A stretch of DNA of 58,315 bases, from NCBI RefSeq assembly GCF_009377185.1, contig NZ_VJZC01000009.1, positions 1-58,315 of the forward strand, read 5' to 3'. How positions within the stretch are numbered: position 1 is the stretch's first letter; each line of letters opens with the position of its first letter. This stretch comes from Streptomyces spongiae. GTDB lineage: Bacteria > Actinomycetota > Actinomycetes > Streptomycetales > Streptomycetaceae. The notes under the pieces are model-generated. The model was given only the letters and a program-made list of their open reading frames with translations. It searched no databases and was not told where the DNA came from. A program made the position numbers and the translations under genes. Below, piece by piece: positions 1-7,700 of this stretch.

Positions 1-573
1 GTGATGGGGGTGGGGACCTGTCTGCTGGCTCCGGTGAGGGCCGGCCGTGCCCGTCAGCCCGACGACCTGGGTCGCGGGGCGGAGCGTGCCGTCCCGGGCG
101 ATGGGCAGGACGGCAAGGGTGCCGGTGGCGTAGTTGGCGACGAGCAGCCGGCTGTTGTCGGGGGCGAGAGCGAGATGGACGGGGTTGGTGCCCTGGCTGG
201 ACTGGCTGTTCAGCGGGGTGAGCCGTCCGGTCCGCCGGCTGACGGCATAGGCGCTGACCTGGTCGCGGTCGCCATGGACGGCGTAGAGGAAGGACTGGGT
301 CCGGTCCAGCGCGAGGAAGGACGGGTTGTCGGCCGTGGGAATGGTTTCCAGCAACTGCCATCGCCCGGGCCCGTCGACGCGGAACACCGCGATGCCTTTC
401 CCCTGGCCGTTGCGTTCCGCCGTGGTGTAACACCCCACGTAGGCGAACCGCGCATGCGTCCGTCCGGCAGTCGGCACCCGCTCGGTGGCCCGGGCCTCCC
501 CGACGGACAGGGCAAGAGCGGCGCCGGTGCCCAGAGCGAGGGCGCTGCGGCGGGAAGCCTGTTGTGCTCTCAT
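1..573 (-). CDS. Lactonase-family seven-bladed beta-propeller protein (6-phosphogluconolactonase-like), Tat-exported; 3' end cut by window
   Basis: The reading frame is open from the ATG at 573 to the window edge, giving about 190 N-terminal residues of a family usually 350-400 long. Residues 8-13 read SRRSAL inside a short hydrophobic leader, a twin-arginine (Tat) export signal, with likely cleavage after the ARA near residue 29. The mature part has blade-like repeats of the lactonase/PgL family, including FAYVGCYT, the segment DNPSFLALD and PVHLALAPDNSRLLVANY. The gene starts 25 nt after the stop of the citrate transporter gene on the same strand, so the two are probably cotranscribed. I infer hydrolysis of a sugar or aldonic lactone outside the cytoplasm; a cytoplasmic 6-phosphogluconolactonase role is unlikely given the Tat signal. 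Confidence 0.8.
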   Translation of the reverse strand, partial: MRAQQASRRSALALGTGAALALSVGEARATERVPTAGRTHARFAYVGCYTTAERNGQGKGIAVFRVDGPGRWQLLETIPTADNPSFLALDRTQSFLYAVHGDRDQVSAYAVSRRTGRLTPLNSQSSQGTNPVHLALAPDNSRLLVANYATGTLAVLPIARDGTLRPATQVVGLTGTAGPHRSQQTGPHPHH

Positions 574-598
574 GACATCTCTTTCTGCCGCGGGCCGG

Positions 599-2062
599 TC
601 AGAGCGGGAAGGCGAAGGTCAGGCCGCCGACGAGGAGCATGATCAGTCCGACGCAGACCGCGCGCCAGATCGTCTTGCGGTGGTGGTCGCCGAGTTCGAC
701 CTTGGCCAGTCCCACCAGCAGCAGGAACGAGGCGACGATCGGACTGGACTGGTGCAGGGGCTGGCCGATGAGGGAGGCCCGGGCCATCTCCACGGAGGAG
801 ATGCCGAAATGACCCGCGGTCTCGTTCAGGATCGGCAGCATGCCGAAGTAGAAGGCGTCATTGCTGGTGAAGAAGGTCATCGGGATCGAGAGCAGACCGG
901 TGATGACAGGGAAGTGCCCGCCCAGGGATTCGGGGATGATGCCCACCAGCCAGGCGGCCATCGCCTCCACCATGCCGCTGCCGCTGAGGACCCCGGTCAG
1001 GACGGTCGCGGCGAAGACCATGCCGACCACGTTGACGACGCTGGAGGCGTGAGCCTCCAACTGCTCGCGCTGTTGGGCGACATGCGGGAAGTTCAGGACC
1101 AGGGCGATCGCCACCCCGAGGAAGAAGATGACCGCCGGTTCGATGGTTCCCTCGACCAGCAGGGTCATCACCGTGAGCGTCAGCAGCAGGTTGGGCCACA
1201 GCAGCTTCGGCCGGGCCTTGGGCCGGTTGATCCGGCCGTCGGACGTGATCAGTTCCGCTGCGTCGTTCGGCTCGGCCGTCGACGGTGCGGGCGTGTCCTC
1301 TCGGTGGTCGCCACTCCGACCAGCAGCGTCGGAGGCATCCGCGGCCGACGTACCGGCTGATGCGCCGGCCAGGGCGGGCTGGGCGGCGGGAACTGTGGCC
1401 CAGCCCGTTCCGGCTTTCTTGCGCAGCACGCCTTCACGCAGGTCGACCAGGCCGAGACGGCGCCGCTCGCTGCGGCCGAGGAAGTAGGCGAAGACCATGG
1501 TCGCGACAAGGCCAGCGGCGATCGCGGGAATCATCGGTACGAAGATGTCGATGGGAGACACCTTCAGGGCAGCCGCGGCACGGGCAGTGGACCCGCCCCA
1601 TGGCACGGTGTTGAGGGTGCCGTTGGCGGTGGCCGTGACGCAGGTCAGCACCACCGGGCTCATGCCCAGGCGAAGGTAGATCGGCAGGAACGCGGACGTC
1701 ACGATGATGAACGTGGTGGATCCGTCGCCGTCCAGGGACACGATCGCCGACAGGAGTGCTGTGCCGATCACGATCTTGACGGGATCATGCTGCACCATCC
1801 GCAGCAGGGCACGTATGAGGGGGTCGAAGAGACCCACGTCGATCATGATGCCGAAAAAGGTGATGGCGAAGAACAGCAGTGCCGCGGTGGGGGCGACGTC
1901 CTCGATGGAGCCGGTGATGTCCTCGGCGAGACCGAGCCCTCCTCCGGCGATCAGGCCGAAAACGATGGGTACGAGGACGAGCGCCGCGATGGGGACGACA
2001 CGCTTGCTCATGATCAGGTAGAGGAACGTCGCGACCATCGCGAATCCCAGGATGACCAGCAT
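599..2062 (-). CDS. CitMHS-family citrate-metal ion:H+ symporter
   Basis: A 487-residue integral membrane protein with about 11-12 hydrophobic helices and a central hydrophilic loop of about 80 residues rich in Ala, Ser and Asp. The N-terminus (MLVILGFAMVATFLYLIM) and the segment SLDGDGSTTFIIVTSAFLPIY are typical of CitMHS transporters, which import citrate as a Mg2+ or Ca2+ complex with protons. Two in-frame ATGs lie close together. I chose the one at 2062 because GAGAGGAG sits 6 nt before it, whereas the ATG at 2067 abuts that site. The length fits the family. A 20-bp motif with TGTATACA lies just upstream and matches one before the Ldh-family gene near 8.97 kb, suggesting joint control. 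The substrate could be another tricarboxylate or dicarboxylate. Confidence 0.9.
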   Translation of the reverse strand: MLVILGFAMVATFLYLIMSKRVVPIAALVLVPIVFGLIAGGGLGLAEDITGSIEDVAPTAALLFFAITFFGIMIDVGLFDPLIRALLRMVQHDPVKIVIGTALLSAIVSLDGDGSTTFIIVTSAFLPIYLRLGMSPVVLTCVTATANGTLNTVPWGGSTARAAAALKVSPIDIFVPMIPAIAAGLVATMVFAYFLGRSERRRLGLVDLREGVLRKKAGTGWATVPAAQPALAGASAGTSAADASDAAGRSGDHREDTPAPSTAEPNDAAELITSDGRINRPKARPKLLWPNLLLTLTVMTLLVEGTIEPAVIFFLGVAIALVLNFPHVAQQREQLEAHASSVVNVVGMVFAATVLTGVLSGSGMVEAMAAWLVGIIPESLGGHFPVITGLLSIPMTFFTSNDAFYFGMLPILNETAGHFGISSVEMARASLIGQPLHQSSPIVASFLLLVGLAKVELGDHHRKTIWRAVCVGLIMLLVGGLTFAFPL

Positions 2063-2096
2063 GGTCATCTCCTCTCTATGCAGCCGTAACATGGCC

Positions 2097-2116
2097 TGTA
2101 TACATCTTTGGATTCA
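2097..2116 (-). promoter_or_regulatory. Probable GntR-type operator in the citrate transporter promoter
   Basis: TGTATACA followed by tctt and TGGATTCA. The same architecture (TGTATACA, four bases, TGGATACA) occurs at 8927-8946. TGTATACA-centred palindromes are known targets of FCD-type GntR regulators such as MdcY and MatR, so the GntR gene at 6467-7195 is the natural candidate. The link is inferred. Confidence 0.5.
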
Positions 2117-2383
2117 GTGGTGTATAGAGCTTGGTAGACAGCATTTGCCGCAGGATGCCGACGGGCGGTGCCCGTGCCCCAGTGGGCCGAAGATCGACTC
2201 CTTGGGTCGCGAAGGCCGGCGGCGGTGCCACCGGCGCCCGAAGGGGATGTCGCACGCCGAGCTGTGGAGTCGGCCGGGGTAGGCGGTGTGCTGCTCTCGG
2301 ACGCGCGGCGGCAGCAGGGGCCCGTGGCGTGGGCTGCCGAAGGTGGGCGGTCGGCACGGGATGAGGAGGTTGCCCCTTGGGTA

Positions 2384-2405
2384 ACCAGTCAACCGGTCAA
2401 CCAGT
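2384..2405. repeat. CAACC-type tandem motif cluster (possible operator)
   Basis: Tandem copies of a CAACC/GTC unit (AACCAGTC, AACCGGTC, AACCAG) spaced about 8 bp apart. The inverse form recurs at 2706-2726, and related sequences occur at 7237-7247 and 8790-8805 in this catabolic block. Repeated binding sites of a transcription factor are the simplest reading. Confidence 0.4.
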
Positions 2406-2705
2406 GAATCGGATGGGTAGACAACTGGAGTTCGGCCATCACGTCAATACCGGGATGAGGATCCGATGGCTGAGCTCGCCAGGATCATGGTCGAGTGAAT
2501 GTCGGGGATTGACCGGCCCCTCGTGCAGAAGGCGATCAAGTCGCGCAGCTTCCCTGGCCTGTTGTGGATCCGGTAGTCCGGGGACGTATTTCCGTCAGGC
2601 CGAACGGGCCGATGGCAGGGCGGCGTCGAGCTGCTGCTCGCAGGCACGCGACCATGCGGGAGTGCCTCCGGTGGCGACTTTCCCGGAGCGGAGCAAGGAG
2701 ATAAA

Positions 2706-2726
2706 GGTTGACCGGTTGACCGGTTG
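2706..2726. repeat. GGTTGACC-type tandem motif cluster (possible operator of the racemase/otn genes)
   Basis: Three consecutive GGTTGAC-like units with 8-bp period, the reverse complement of the cluster at 2384-2405. It lies about 150 bp before the racemase-like gene. The TTGACC units could also serve as -35 elements. Confidence 0.45.
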
Positions 2727-2873
2727 CTCTTAAAGTGGCGATCGTGGCCACGCCACCAGCGTTGCCGCACCCACCCCGGGGAGCCCGCTGCCGCACAGCG
2801 CCTCCGCGTCGCCAGAGCGGGCCCGCGGCCGGGACCCTGCGTCCCAGCCTTCCGGAAGAGGTGCCATGCTCCC

Positions 2874-3581
2874 GTGATCGAACCTCAACCCCTGGTCGCC
2901 CTGATCCACGCCGTGCCTGCGGCGGGCCGCATCGCCGAGCTGGCCTTCGCGCGAGAGTTTCGTCAGGCCACGCTGTGGAACCTGCTCGACGACCGTCTCC
3001 TGGACGACGCTCGCCATGTCGGGGGACTCAACCACGCGCTGCGTCGGCGCATGCTCGGCCTGATCGGACATGCGGTGGACGGTGGCGCCCATGGACTGCT
3101 GTTGACCTGCTCCTCCTACGGAGAGGTCGTCGACACCGCCCGCACCCTGTGGAACATCCCTCTCCTGAAGTCCGACGAGGCGATGTTCACGGCTGCCCTG
3201 ACCGGCCCCTACCGGCGCGTGGTCGTCGCCGCCTCCGCTCCGCCCGCCGTCCCCGCCGCCGTGACCCAACTCGAGGCTCTCATTCCAAGAGTCCGTCCCG
3301 ACCGTGCGGTCGAGGTCGTCACAGCGCTCAGCGAGGACGCCGCCCGCGCGGACTCCCCGGAGACCACGGCCCGTCACCTGGCCGATGCGCTGCGGTTCGC
3401 GGGAGGGCCACCTGCCGACGTGGTGCTGCTGGCGCAGTACTCCCTGGCACCGGCCCGCGAGGCCCTGGCCGCGCTGTTGGAGGTCCCGGTCCTGGACGGC
3501 GCGGGGGCCGCCGCCCGCCGGCTGAGCGAACTGCTCGCCCCCACCACGGCCGGGCCGGTCACCGCGGCGGTCGCTCCATGA
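2874..3581 (+). CDS. Asp/Glu/hydantoin racemase-superfamily protein
   Basis: A protein of about 235 residues with the superfamily's alternating hydrophobic strands. One canonical nucleophile is visible: Cys79 in LLTCSSYGE. The second catalytic Cys expected in a two-cysteine racemase near residue 185 is absent; VVLLAQYSLAP is found there. That pattern fits one-cysteine members such as arylmalonate-decarboxylase-like enzymes, or family members acting on hydroxyacids, better than a true glutamate racemase. The start is uncertain: GTG at 2874 is in frame with a GGAAGAGG site 13 nt upstream, and the frame stays open further upstream without good coding character. It precedes otnK and otnC on the same strand, after an 860-nt gap, so a role in isomerising or decarboxylating a four-carbon acid is an inference. 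Confidence 0.7.
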   Translation: MIEPQPLVALIHAVPAAGRIAELAFAREFRQATLWNLLDDRLLDDARHVGGLNHALRRRMLGLIGHAVDGGAHGLLLTCSSYGEVVDTARTLWNIPLLKSDEAMFTAALTGPYRRVVVAASAPPAVPAAVTQLEALIPRVRPDRAVEVVTALSEDAARADSPETTARHLADALRFAGGPPADVVLLAQYSLAPAREALAALLEVPVLDGAGAAARRLSELLAPTTAGPVTAAVAP

Positions 3582-4445
3582 CCCCTCGACCTTCCCGGGC
3601 CATGGGCCGCACCGTCCTCGGCGACGACTGCCGTACGCCGATGCCGCTCGGTTTCGTCGTGTCCCCGGCCGAAGCTGTCCTGTGGCCCGTCTCGCTGGCG
3701 GCTTCGGTGTGTCTCCCACCCTCGGCCGGGCATGCGGCACCGTTCTGCCCGGCTGGAGAACCTGCGGCGTGTCCGGGGCGTACATGCCGGGCAGCCCTGG
3801 GCCGACGAAGCATCGACTCACGGCAGCCGGCGCCCACCACGTCGATGCCGAGAGGCTCGGCACTTTCGGGTGGCATCCGAGCACGCCGACGTCGCCGGCC
3901 GCCCGCACCCACTACCCGACATGCCTTACTCTCGGCGCCCCCGCCTGCCGTCCCCGCCGTCGGTACGGAAGGCGAAGGTCTTGGTGCTCACGGTGCGGGT
4001 TCCCTCGGAAAGCAGGTGGCGCCGTGGGAGTAGCCGAGTGGTTCGTCCGGCCGGTTGACGCGGCCCCGCGATCACCGGCCAGGGCTCCCCGGAGCCGCAC
4101 GAAGAATGCGCGCTCCACCCCTATGGCCACCTGCGCAGGCGTTTGCGAACCGCCGCACCGCCAGGGCCTTCCCCTCGTGAAGGCCCTGTGTGACTGCACC
4201 GCCCGCGACACCTTCACCACACCGGTGAGTTCGTGCCCGTCCGCGACCCGGCGACGGTCACGGCATGACATCGCCGGTCAGAGCAACGCCAACCTGTCGC
4301 CGAGGTGATTGCCGCGGGCACCTCCGCACGCGACCTCGGATGCTCCGTCACCACCACGTTCACCGACGCCGTCACCATCGACATCGCCGGACCGCCGGCG
4401 CCGACCGACACGCCTGCACAGGCACACCCGCGCGAGAGACTGACC
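3582..4445. other. Long gap without a supportable gene between the racemase-like gene and otnK
   Basis: Several long open frames exist on both strands, as expected in GC-rich DNA, but none resembles a known family or shows clean third-position bias. The in-frame extension upstream of otnK (about 4305-4445) encodes residues that are not part of known OtnK proteins. A decayed gene is possible, for example a lost partner of the tetronate pathway. Confidence 0.45.
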
Positions 4446-5720
4446 ATGCCCCTTCGTTTCGGCTGCATAGCCGACGACTTCACCGGCGGAACCGATGTCG
4501 CCGCGGCCTTCCGGCGCGCGGGCCTGCGCACCGCCCTGGTCTTCGGCACCCCGGACGCCACCACCGTGCCGCCCACCGACTGCGACGCTGTCGTCGTCGC
4601 CCTGAAATCCCGCTCCACGCCCGCCGACGAGGCGGTCGCCGACTCCCTGGCCGCCCAGCGATGGCTGCGGGACAGGGGCGCGGCCCAGCTCTACTTCAAG
4701 TACTGCTCCACCTTCGACTCCACACCACGAGGGAACATCGGTCCGGTCACAGATGCGCTCATGGACGCCACGACGGCCCCGATCACCCTGCACTGCCCGG
4801 CCTCCCCGGCCAACGGCCGCACCGTCTACCAGGGACATCTGTTCGTCCACGACCAGCTGCTGTCCGACTCGCCGCTGCGCCACCACCCCCTCAACCCCAT
4901 GACGGACGCCTCCCTCGTACGTCTGCTCTCCGCGCAGACCCGCCATCCGGTGGCACTGCTCGACCGCTCCACCACGGACCAGGGCGTCGAGGCTGTCCGT
5001 GACGCCGTCGAGGCCCACCGGAGGGCCGGTGTCCGCCACGTCATCGCCGACGCCCTGACCGACGACGACCTCGCCGTTCTGGGAGCCGCGGCCCTCGAAC
5101 TCCCCGTCGTCGGGGGCGCCGCGGGTCTGGCCGAGGGACTCGGACGCGCCCACCCCGCGACCGGACCGGCCACGGCGGGGCCGCCCCCGCCCCAGGGGCG
5201 TGCCGCCGTGCTGGCCGGCAGTTGCTCGGCCCGCACCCTGGAACAGATCGCCCGGTTCCACGCCGCCGGTCTGCCCTGTTTTCGTCTCGACGTCCTTGGC
5301 GCCGCCGCCGGCCACGACGTCATCGGCTCGACGCTGCACTGGTACCGCGATCAGAGCCCAGACCTGCCCGTCCTCATCCACGCCTCCGTCTCCGTGGAAG
5401 AACTCGCCGCCGTCCAGAACCAGCTGGGTGTGGACGAGGCCGCCGCCCAGGTCGAGGGAATGCTGGGCACCCTCGCCTCTCGTCTCGTCGAGGGCGGTGT
5501 ACGCCGACTCATCGTCGCCGGCGGCGAAACCTCCGGCGCTGTCACCACGGCCCTTGGCATCCGCGCCGTGCTGGTCGGGGAAGAAGTCGACTCCGGTGTG
5601 CCCTGGACGCACACCACCACGAAGGCCGGCGATCTCGCCCTCATGCTCAAGTCCGGCAACTTCGGCGCCCCCGACCTCTTCACCCGCACACTCACCGGCG
5701 CATCCCAGGAGACGACATGA
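4446..5720 (+). CDS. otnK: Four-carbon acid sugar kinase family protein (3-oxo-tetronate kinase)
   Basis: A 424-residue DUF1537-type kinase. The N-terminal half opens with GCIADDFTGGTDVA, the conserved acidic substrate-binding motif (DDFTG). The C-terminal nucleotide-binding half carries VLAGSCSARTLEQI and the glycine-rich IVAGGETSGAV followed by a PWTHTTTKAGD segment. Length matches OtnK. Characterised OtnK enzymes phosphorylate 3-oxo-tetronate (from L-threonate or D-erythronate) at C4. The ATG at 4446 is chosen because homology begins there. Its stop overlaps the otnC start in an ATGA, so the two are translationally coupled, which strongly supports the paired kinase/decarboxylase role. Confidence 0.88.
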   Translation: MPLRFGCIADDFTGGTDVAAAFRRAGLRTALVFGTPDATTVPPTDCDAVVVALKSRSTPADEAVADSLAAQRWLRDRGAAQLYFKYCSTFDSTPRGNIGPVTDALMDATTAPITLHCPASPANGRTVYQGHLFVHDQLLSDSPLRHHPLNPMTDASLVRLLSAQTRHPVALLDRSTTDQGVEAVRDAVEAHRRAGVRHVIADALTDDDLAVLGAAALELPVVGGAAGLAEGLGRAHPATGPATAGPPPPQGRAAVLAGSCSARTLEQIARFHAAGLPCFRLDVLGAAAGHDVIGSTLHWYRDQSPDLPVLIHASVSVEELAAVQNQLGVDEAAAQVEGMLGTLASRLVEGGVRRLIVAGGETSGAVTTALGIRAVLVGEEVDSGVPWTHTTTKAGDLALMLKSGNFGAPDLFTRTLTGASQETT

Positions 5721-6361
5721 CTGCCCCTCTCGACGATACGACTGCTCGCGTACTCCTCGTACGAACCGCCCGCTCCCTGTTCACACGTGGTCTCACCCAC
5801 GGGTCCACCGGCAACCTGTCTCTCCGTCTGGGAGACGGGGGCCTCCTGCTCACCCCCACCGGATCGAGTCTTGGAGCGGTGCAAGAGGCCGACCTGTCGC
5901 GCACCGACCTGGCAGGCCGCCACCTCGACGGACTCAAGCCGACCAAAGAGGCTTTCCTGCACGCTGCCTTCTACCGGGCTCGGCCGGACGCGCGGGCGGT
6001 CGTCCACCTGCATTCCACCCACGCAGTCGCCGTCTCCTGCCTGGACGGCCTCGACCCCGCGAACGCCTTGCCGCCGTTGACCGCCTACTACGCCATGCGC
6101 GTGGGCACCCTGCCGCTGCTGCCCTACCACGCCCCCGGCGACAGCGCCCTGGAACCGCTCGCCGAGCAGACGGCTCGTTCTCACCACGCGGTCCTCCTCG
6201 CCAACCACGGTCCCGTGGTCGCCGCCGCCACCCTGGAGCAGGCCACGGACGCGATCGAGGAACTGGAGGAAACGGCCAAGCTGTACCTCCTGCTCAGGGG
6301 ACACATCACGCGTCCCCTGACTCCTGAGCAGGCCGCCGTACTCGTACCCACGTCCCCCTGA
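5717..6361 (+). CDS. otnC: Class II aldolase/adducin family protein (3-oxo-tetronate 4-phosphate decarboxylase)
   Basis: A 214-residue class II aldolase-fold protein. Visible landmarks are GLTHGSTGNLSLR and TPTGSSLG for phosphate and substrate binding, the proton-donor region PTKEAFLHAAFY, the zinc ligands HLHS (about residue 96) and a later LLANHGPVV. In the established OtnK-OtnC pathway this enzyme decarboxylates 3-oxo-tetronate 4-phosphate to dihydroxyacetone phosphate. It begins at an ATGA overlap with otnK. Fuculose-phosphate aldolase or ribulose-phosphate epimerase relatives share the fold, but the kinase partner makes OtnC the best call. The gene faces the GntR gene tail to tail. Confidence 0.87.
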   Translation: MTAPLDDTTARVLLVRTARSLFTRGLTHGSTGNLSLRLGDGGLLLTPTGSSLGAVQEADLSRTDLAGRHLDGLKPTKEAFLHAAFYRARPDARAVVHLHSTHAVAVSCLDGLDPANALPPLTAYYAMRVGTLPLLPYHAPGDSALEPLAEQTARSHHAVLLANHGPVVAAATLEQATDAIEELEETAKLYLLLRGHITRPLTPEQAAVLVPTSP

Positions 6362-6466
6362 CCGCCGCGAGGGAAGGCGAACGGCACGCGTGTTTCACGG
6401 GTTCGGCCGGAACACGGTCGTGGGAAGAGTGCCCGCTCCGGCCTGAGGGATGGAGCGCAACGGTAT

Positions 6467-7195
6467 TCAGCCGGCTGTCTGGGAGGGCTTCGGGGCGTCC
6501 AGTCGCGTGGCGACCTTCTTGATGTGACGGCGCATGGCCGCGCCGGCGGCGGCTGCGTCCTGGTCACGGATGGCGACATACACGGCTTCGTGCTCCTGGT
6601 ACTTGGCCGCAGTGCCGCCATCGGCGGCCTGGTTCTGCTTGATCCACGTTCCGAGCAGGGAACGCAGTCGCAACAGATAGTCGGCCAGGGCTCCGTTGTG
6701 TGAGGCGCGCGCCACGGCGAAGTGGAACTGCATGTCGTGCTCGACCCACTCTTCGGGCGAGTTCATGCTGTTCTTCAGACCCCTCAGATGCCGTTCGATG
6801 GCGGCCAAGTCGTCTTCTGTGCGGCGTGCTGCCGCGAACTCGGCGACGGAGACCTCGATCACCGAACGCGCCTCGATCATTTCGGACGTTCTGTGGTCGC
6901 TCAGCATCAGGCCCCACTCGATCACCTGTGGCAGCAGGTCCGAGCTGGGGTTGCGGACATACGTTCCGTCGCCCTGGCGAATCTCCAGCAGCCCGAGGAG
7001 GCTCAGGGATTTCAACGCCTCTCGTACGGAGGACCGTCCGACACCGAAGATCTCCACCAGTTCCCGCTCGGCCGGCAGCTTCTGCCCCACCTGAGCCTGT
7101 CCGGACTCCAGGAGGTAGCTCAGGAGCTGCCGTGTGACCTGAAGTGCGGGAGCGTCCCTCTGCACACGCTCCACTCGGGTCAGGCCAGCGGTCAT
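6467..7195 (-). CDS. FCD-domain GntR-family transcriptional regulator (FadR subfamily)
   Basis: A 242-residue regulator. Residues about 18-85 form the winged helix-turn-helix, with LPAERELVEIFGVGRSSVREALKSL as recognition region and the wing GDGTYV. The rest is an all-helical FCD ligand domain with the metal-binding acidic/His positions EHDMQFHFAVARASH and, near the end, AMRRHIKKV. FCD regulators usually sense a carboxylic acid or sugar acid, which suits the surrounding genes. It is the only regulator in the first 12 kb, so it probably controls some or all of the transporter, otn and dehydrogenase units. Candidate operators are the TGTATACA motifs (2097, 8927) and the CAACCTGTC motifs (7237, 8790), the latter including one 42 bp before its own start. 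Confidence 0.88.
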   Translation of the reverse strand: MTAGLTRVERVQRDAPALQVTRQLLSYLLESGQAQVGQKLPAERELVEIFGVGRSSVREALKSLSLLGLLEIRQGDGTYVRNPSSDLLPQVIEWGLMLSDHRTSEMIEARSVIEVSVAEFAAARRTEDDLAAIERHLRGLKNSMNSPEEWVEHDMQFHFAVARASHNGALADYLLRLRSLLGTWIKQNQAADGGTAAKYQEHEAVYVAIRDQDAAAAGAAMRRHIKKVATRLDAPKPSQTAG

Positions 7196-7236
7196 GCCGA
7201 ATCCTCTCGCGGGGGTCCGGCTCCGTGGAGCCAGAC

Positions 7237-7247
7237 ATCAACCTGTC
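7237..7247. promoter_or_regulatory. ATCAACCTGTC element upstream of the GntR gene
   Basis: The 11 bases ATCAACCTGTC are identical to 8790-8800, upstream of the tartrate-dehydrogenase-like gene. Placement in the GntR promoter suggests autoregulation. A single-base-precise function cannot be claimed. Confidence 0.4.
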
Positions 7248-7335
7248 CTCCACACTGTATCCCCGCGGCAGGCCGACCAGTATGGCGAGTACGGCATGGG
7301 TACGCCGCCGCCGTGTGAGGCCGGCTTTCCGAACG

Positions 7336-7662
7336 TCAGCCTGACGAGGGCGTCGTCTGCCGCGAGAAGTGATGTGCTGTACCGAACGTGTTGCTGTGCC
7401 CGCCCTCGACGATGAGGTGAGGCATCTGTTCACGCCAGCGCGCGTAGTGCTCGGAGCCACGATGGTCTTCGTAGAAGGCCTGCTCGTCCTGGTACACCTC
7501 GTACAGGAGGAACCGGTTGTCGGCGTCGTGCTGCTCGACGACGTCGAACCTCAGGCAACCGGGCTCGTCCCGCAGGGAGGCCTCTGCGTTGGCTGTCATC
7601 ACTCGGAGGAATTCTTCCCGTTTACCGGGCTGGACGTGAAGCGAAACGATGAGGGCGAACAA
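7336..7662 (-). CDS. ABM-domain protein (putative quinol monooxygenase or sugar-phosphate isomerase)
   Basis: A 108-residue single-domain dimeric alpha-beta barrel protein of the antibiotic-biosynthesis-monooxygenase family: ALIVSLHVQPGKREEFL at the start, EPGCLRFDVVEQ and FLLYEVYQDEQAFYEDH in the middle. YgiN quinol monooxygenase, the LsrG isomerase and sugar mutarotases share this fold, so the activity cannot be fixed. The gene lies 38 nt after the dehydrogenase gene at 7701-8765, as in an operon. A paralogue is coupled to the divergent dehydrogenase at 10051-10353, so each dehydrogenase has its own ABM partner. An isomerase or mutarotase helping the dehydrogenase products is my preferred inference. 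Confidence 0.8.
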   Translation of the reverse strand: MFALIVSLHVQPGKREEFLRVMTANAEASLRDEPGCLRFDVVEQHDADNRFLLYEVYQDEQAFYEDHRGSEHYARWREQMPHLIVEGGHSNTFGTAHHFSRQTTPSSG

Positions 7663-7700
7663 GGTCCTGTCTCCTGTGGAAGTGGTTCTCGGCGCTGGTA

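Larger units (their letters stand above)
2117..2873. other. Non-coding or degenerate stretch between the transporter and the racemase-like gene
   Basis: No frame here has convincing Streptomyces codon structure or a recognisable family. Base composition falls locally between about 2410 and 2710, as expected for non-coding or decayed DNA. The stretch carries two clusters of tandem CAACCGGT-type repeats (2384-2405 and, inverted, 2706-2726), described separately. Confidence 0.5.

Noticed and set aside
2730..3908. Long open frame on the minus strand opposite the racemase-like gene.
   Set aside because: Its composition (Arg, Gly, Pro-rich, no domain) is that of an antisense shadow of a GC-rich gene; the plus-strand frame has the recognisable TCSS motif.
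4028..4060. Sequence GTGGGAGTAGCCGAGTGGTT resembling the 5' end and D-arm of a class II tRNA (Ser/Leu).
   Set aside because: No anticodon arm, variable arm or T-arm (GGTTCGAATCC-like) follows, and the acceptor stem has no partner downstream. A chance match is more likely than a tRNA or tRNA fragment.
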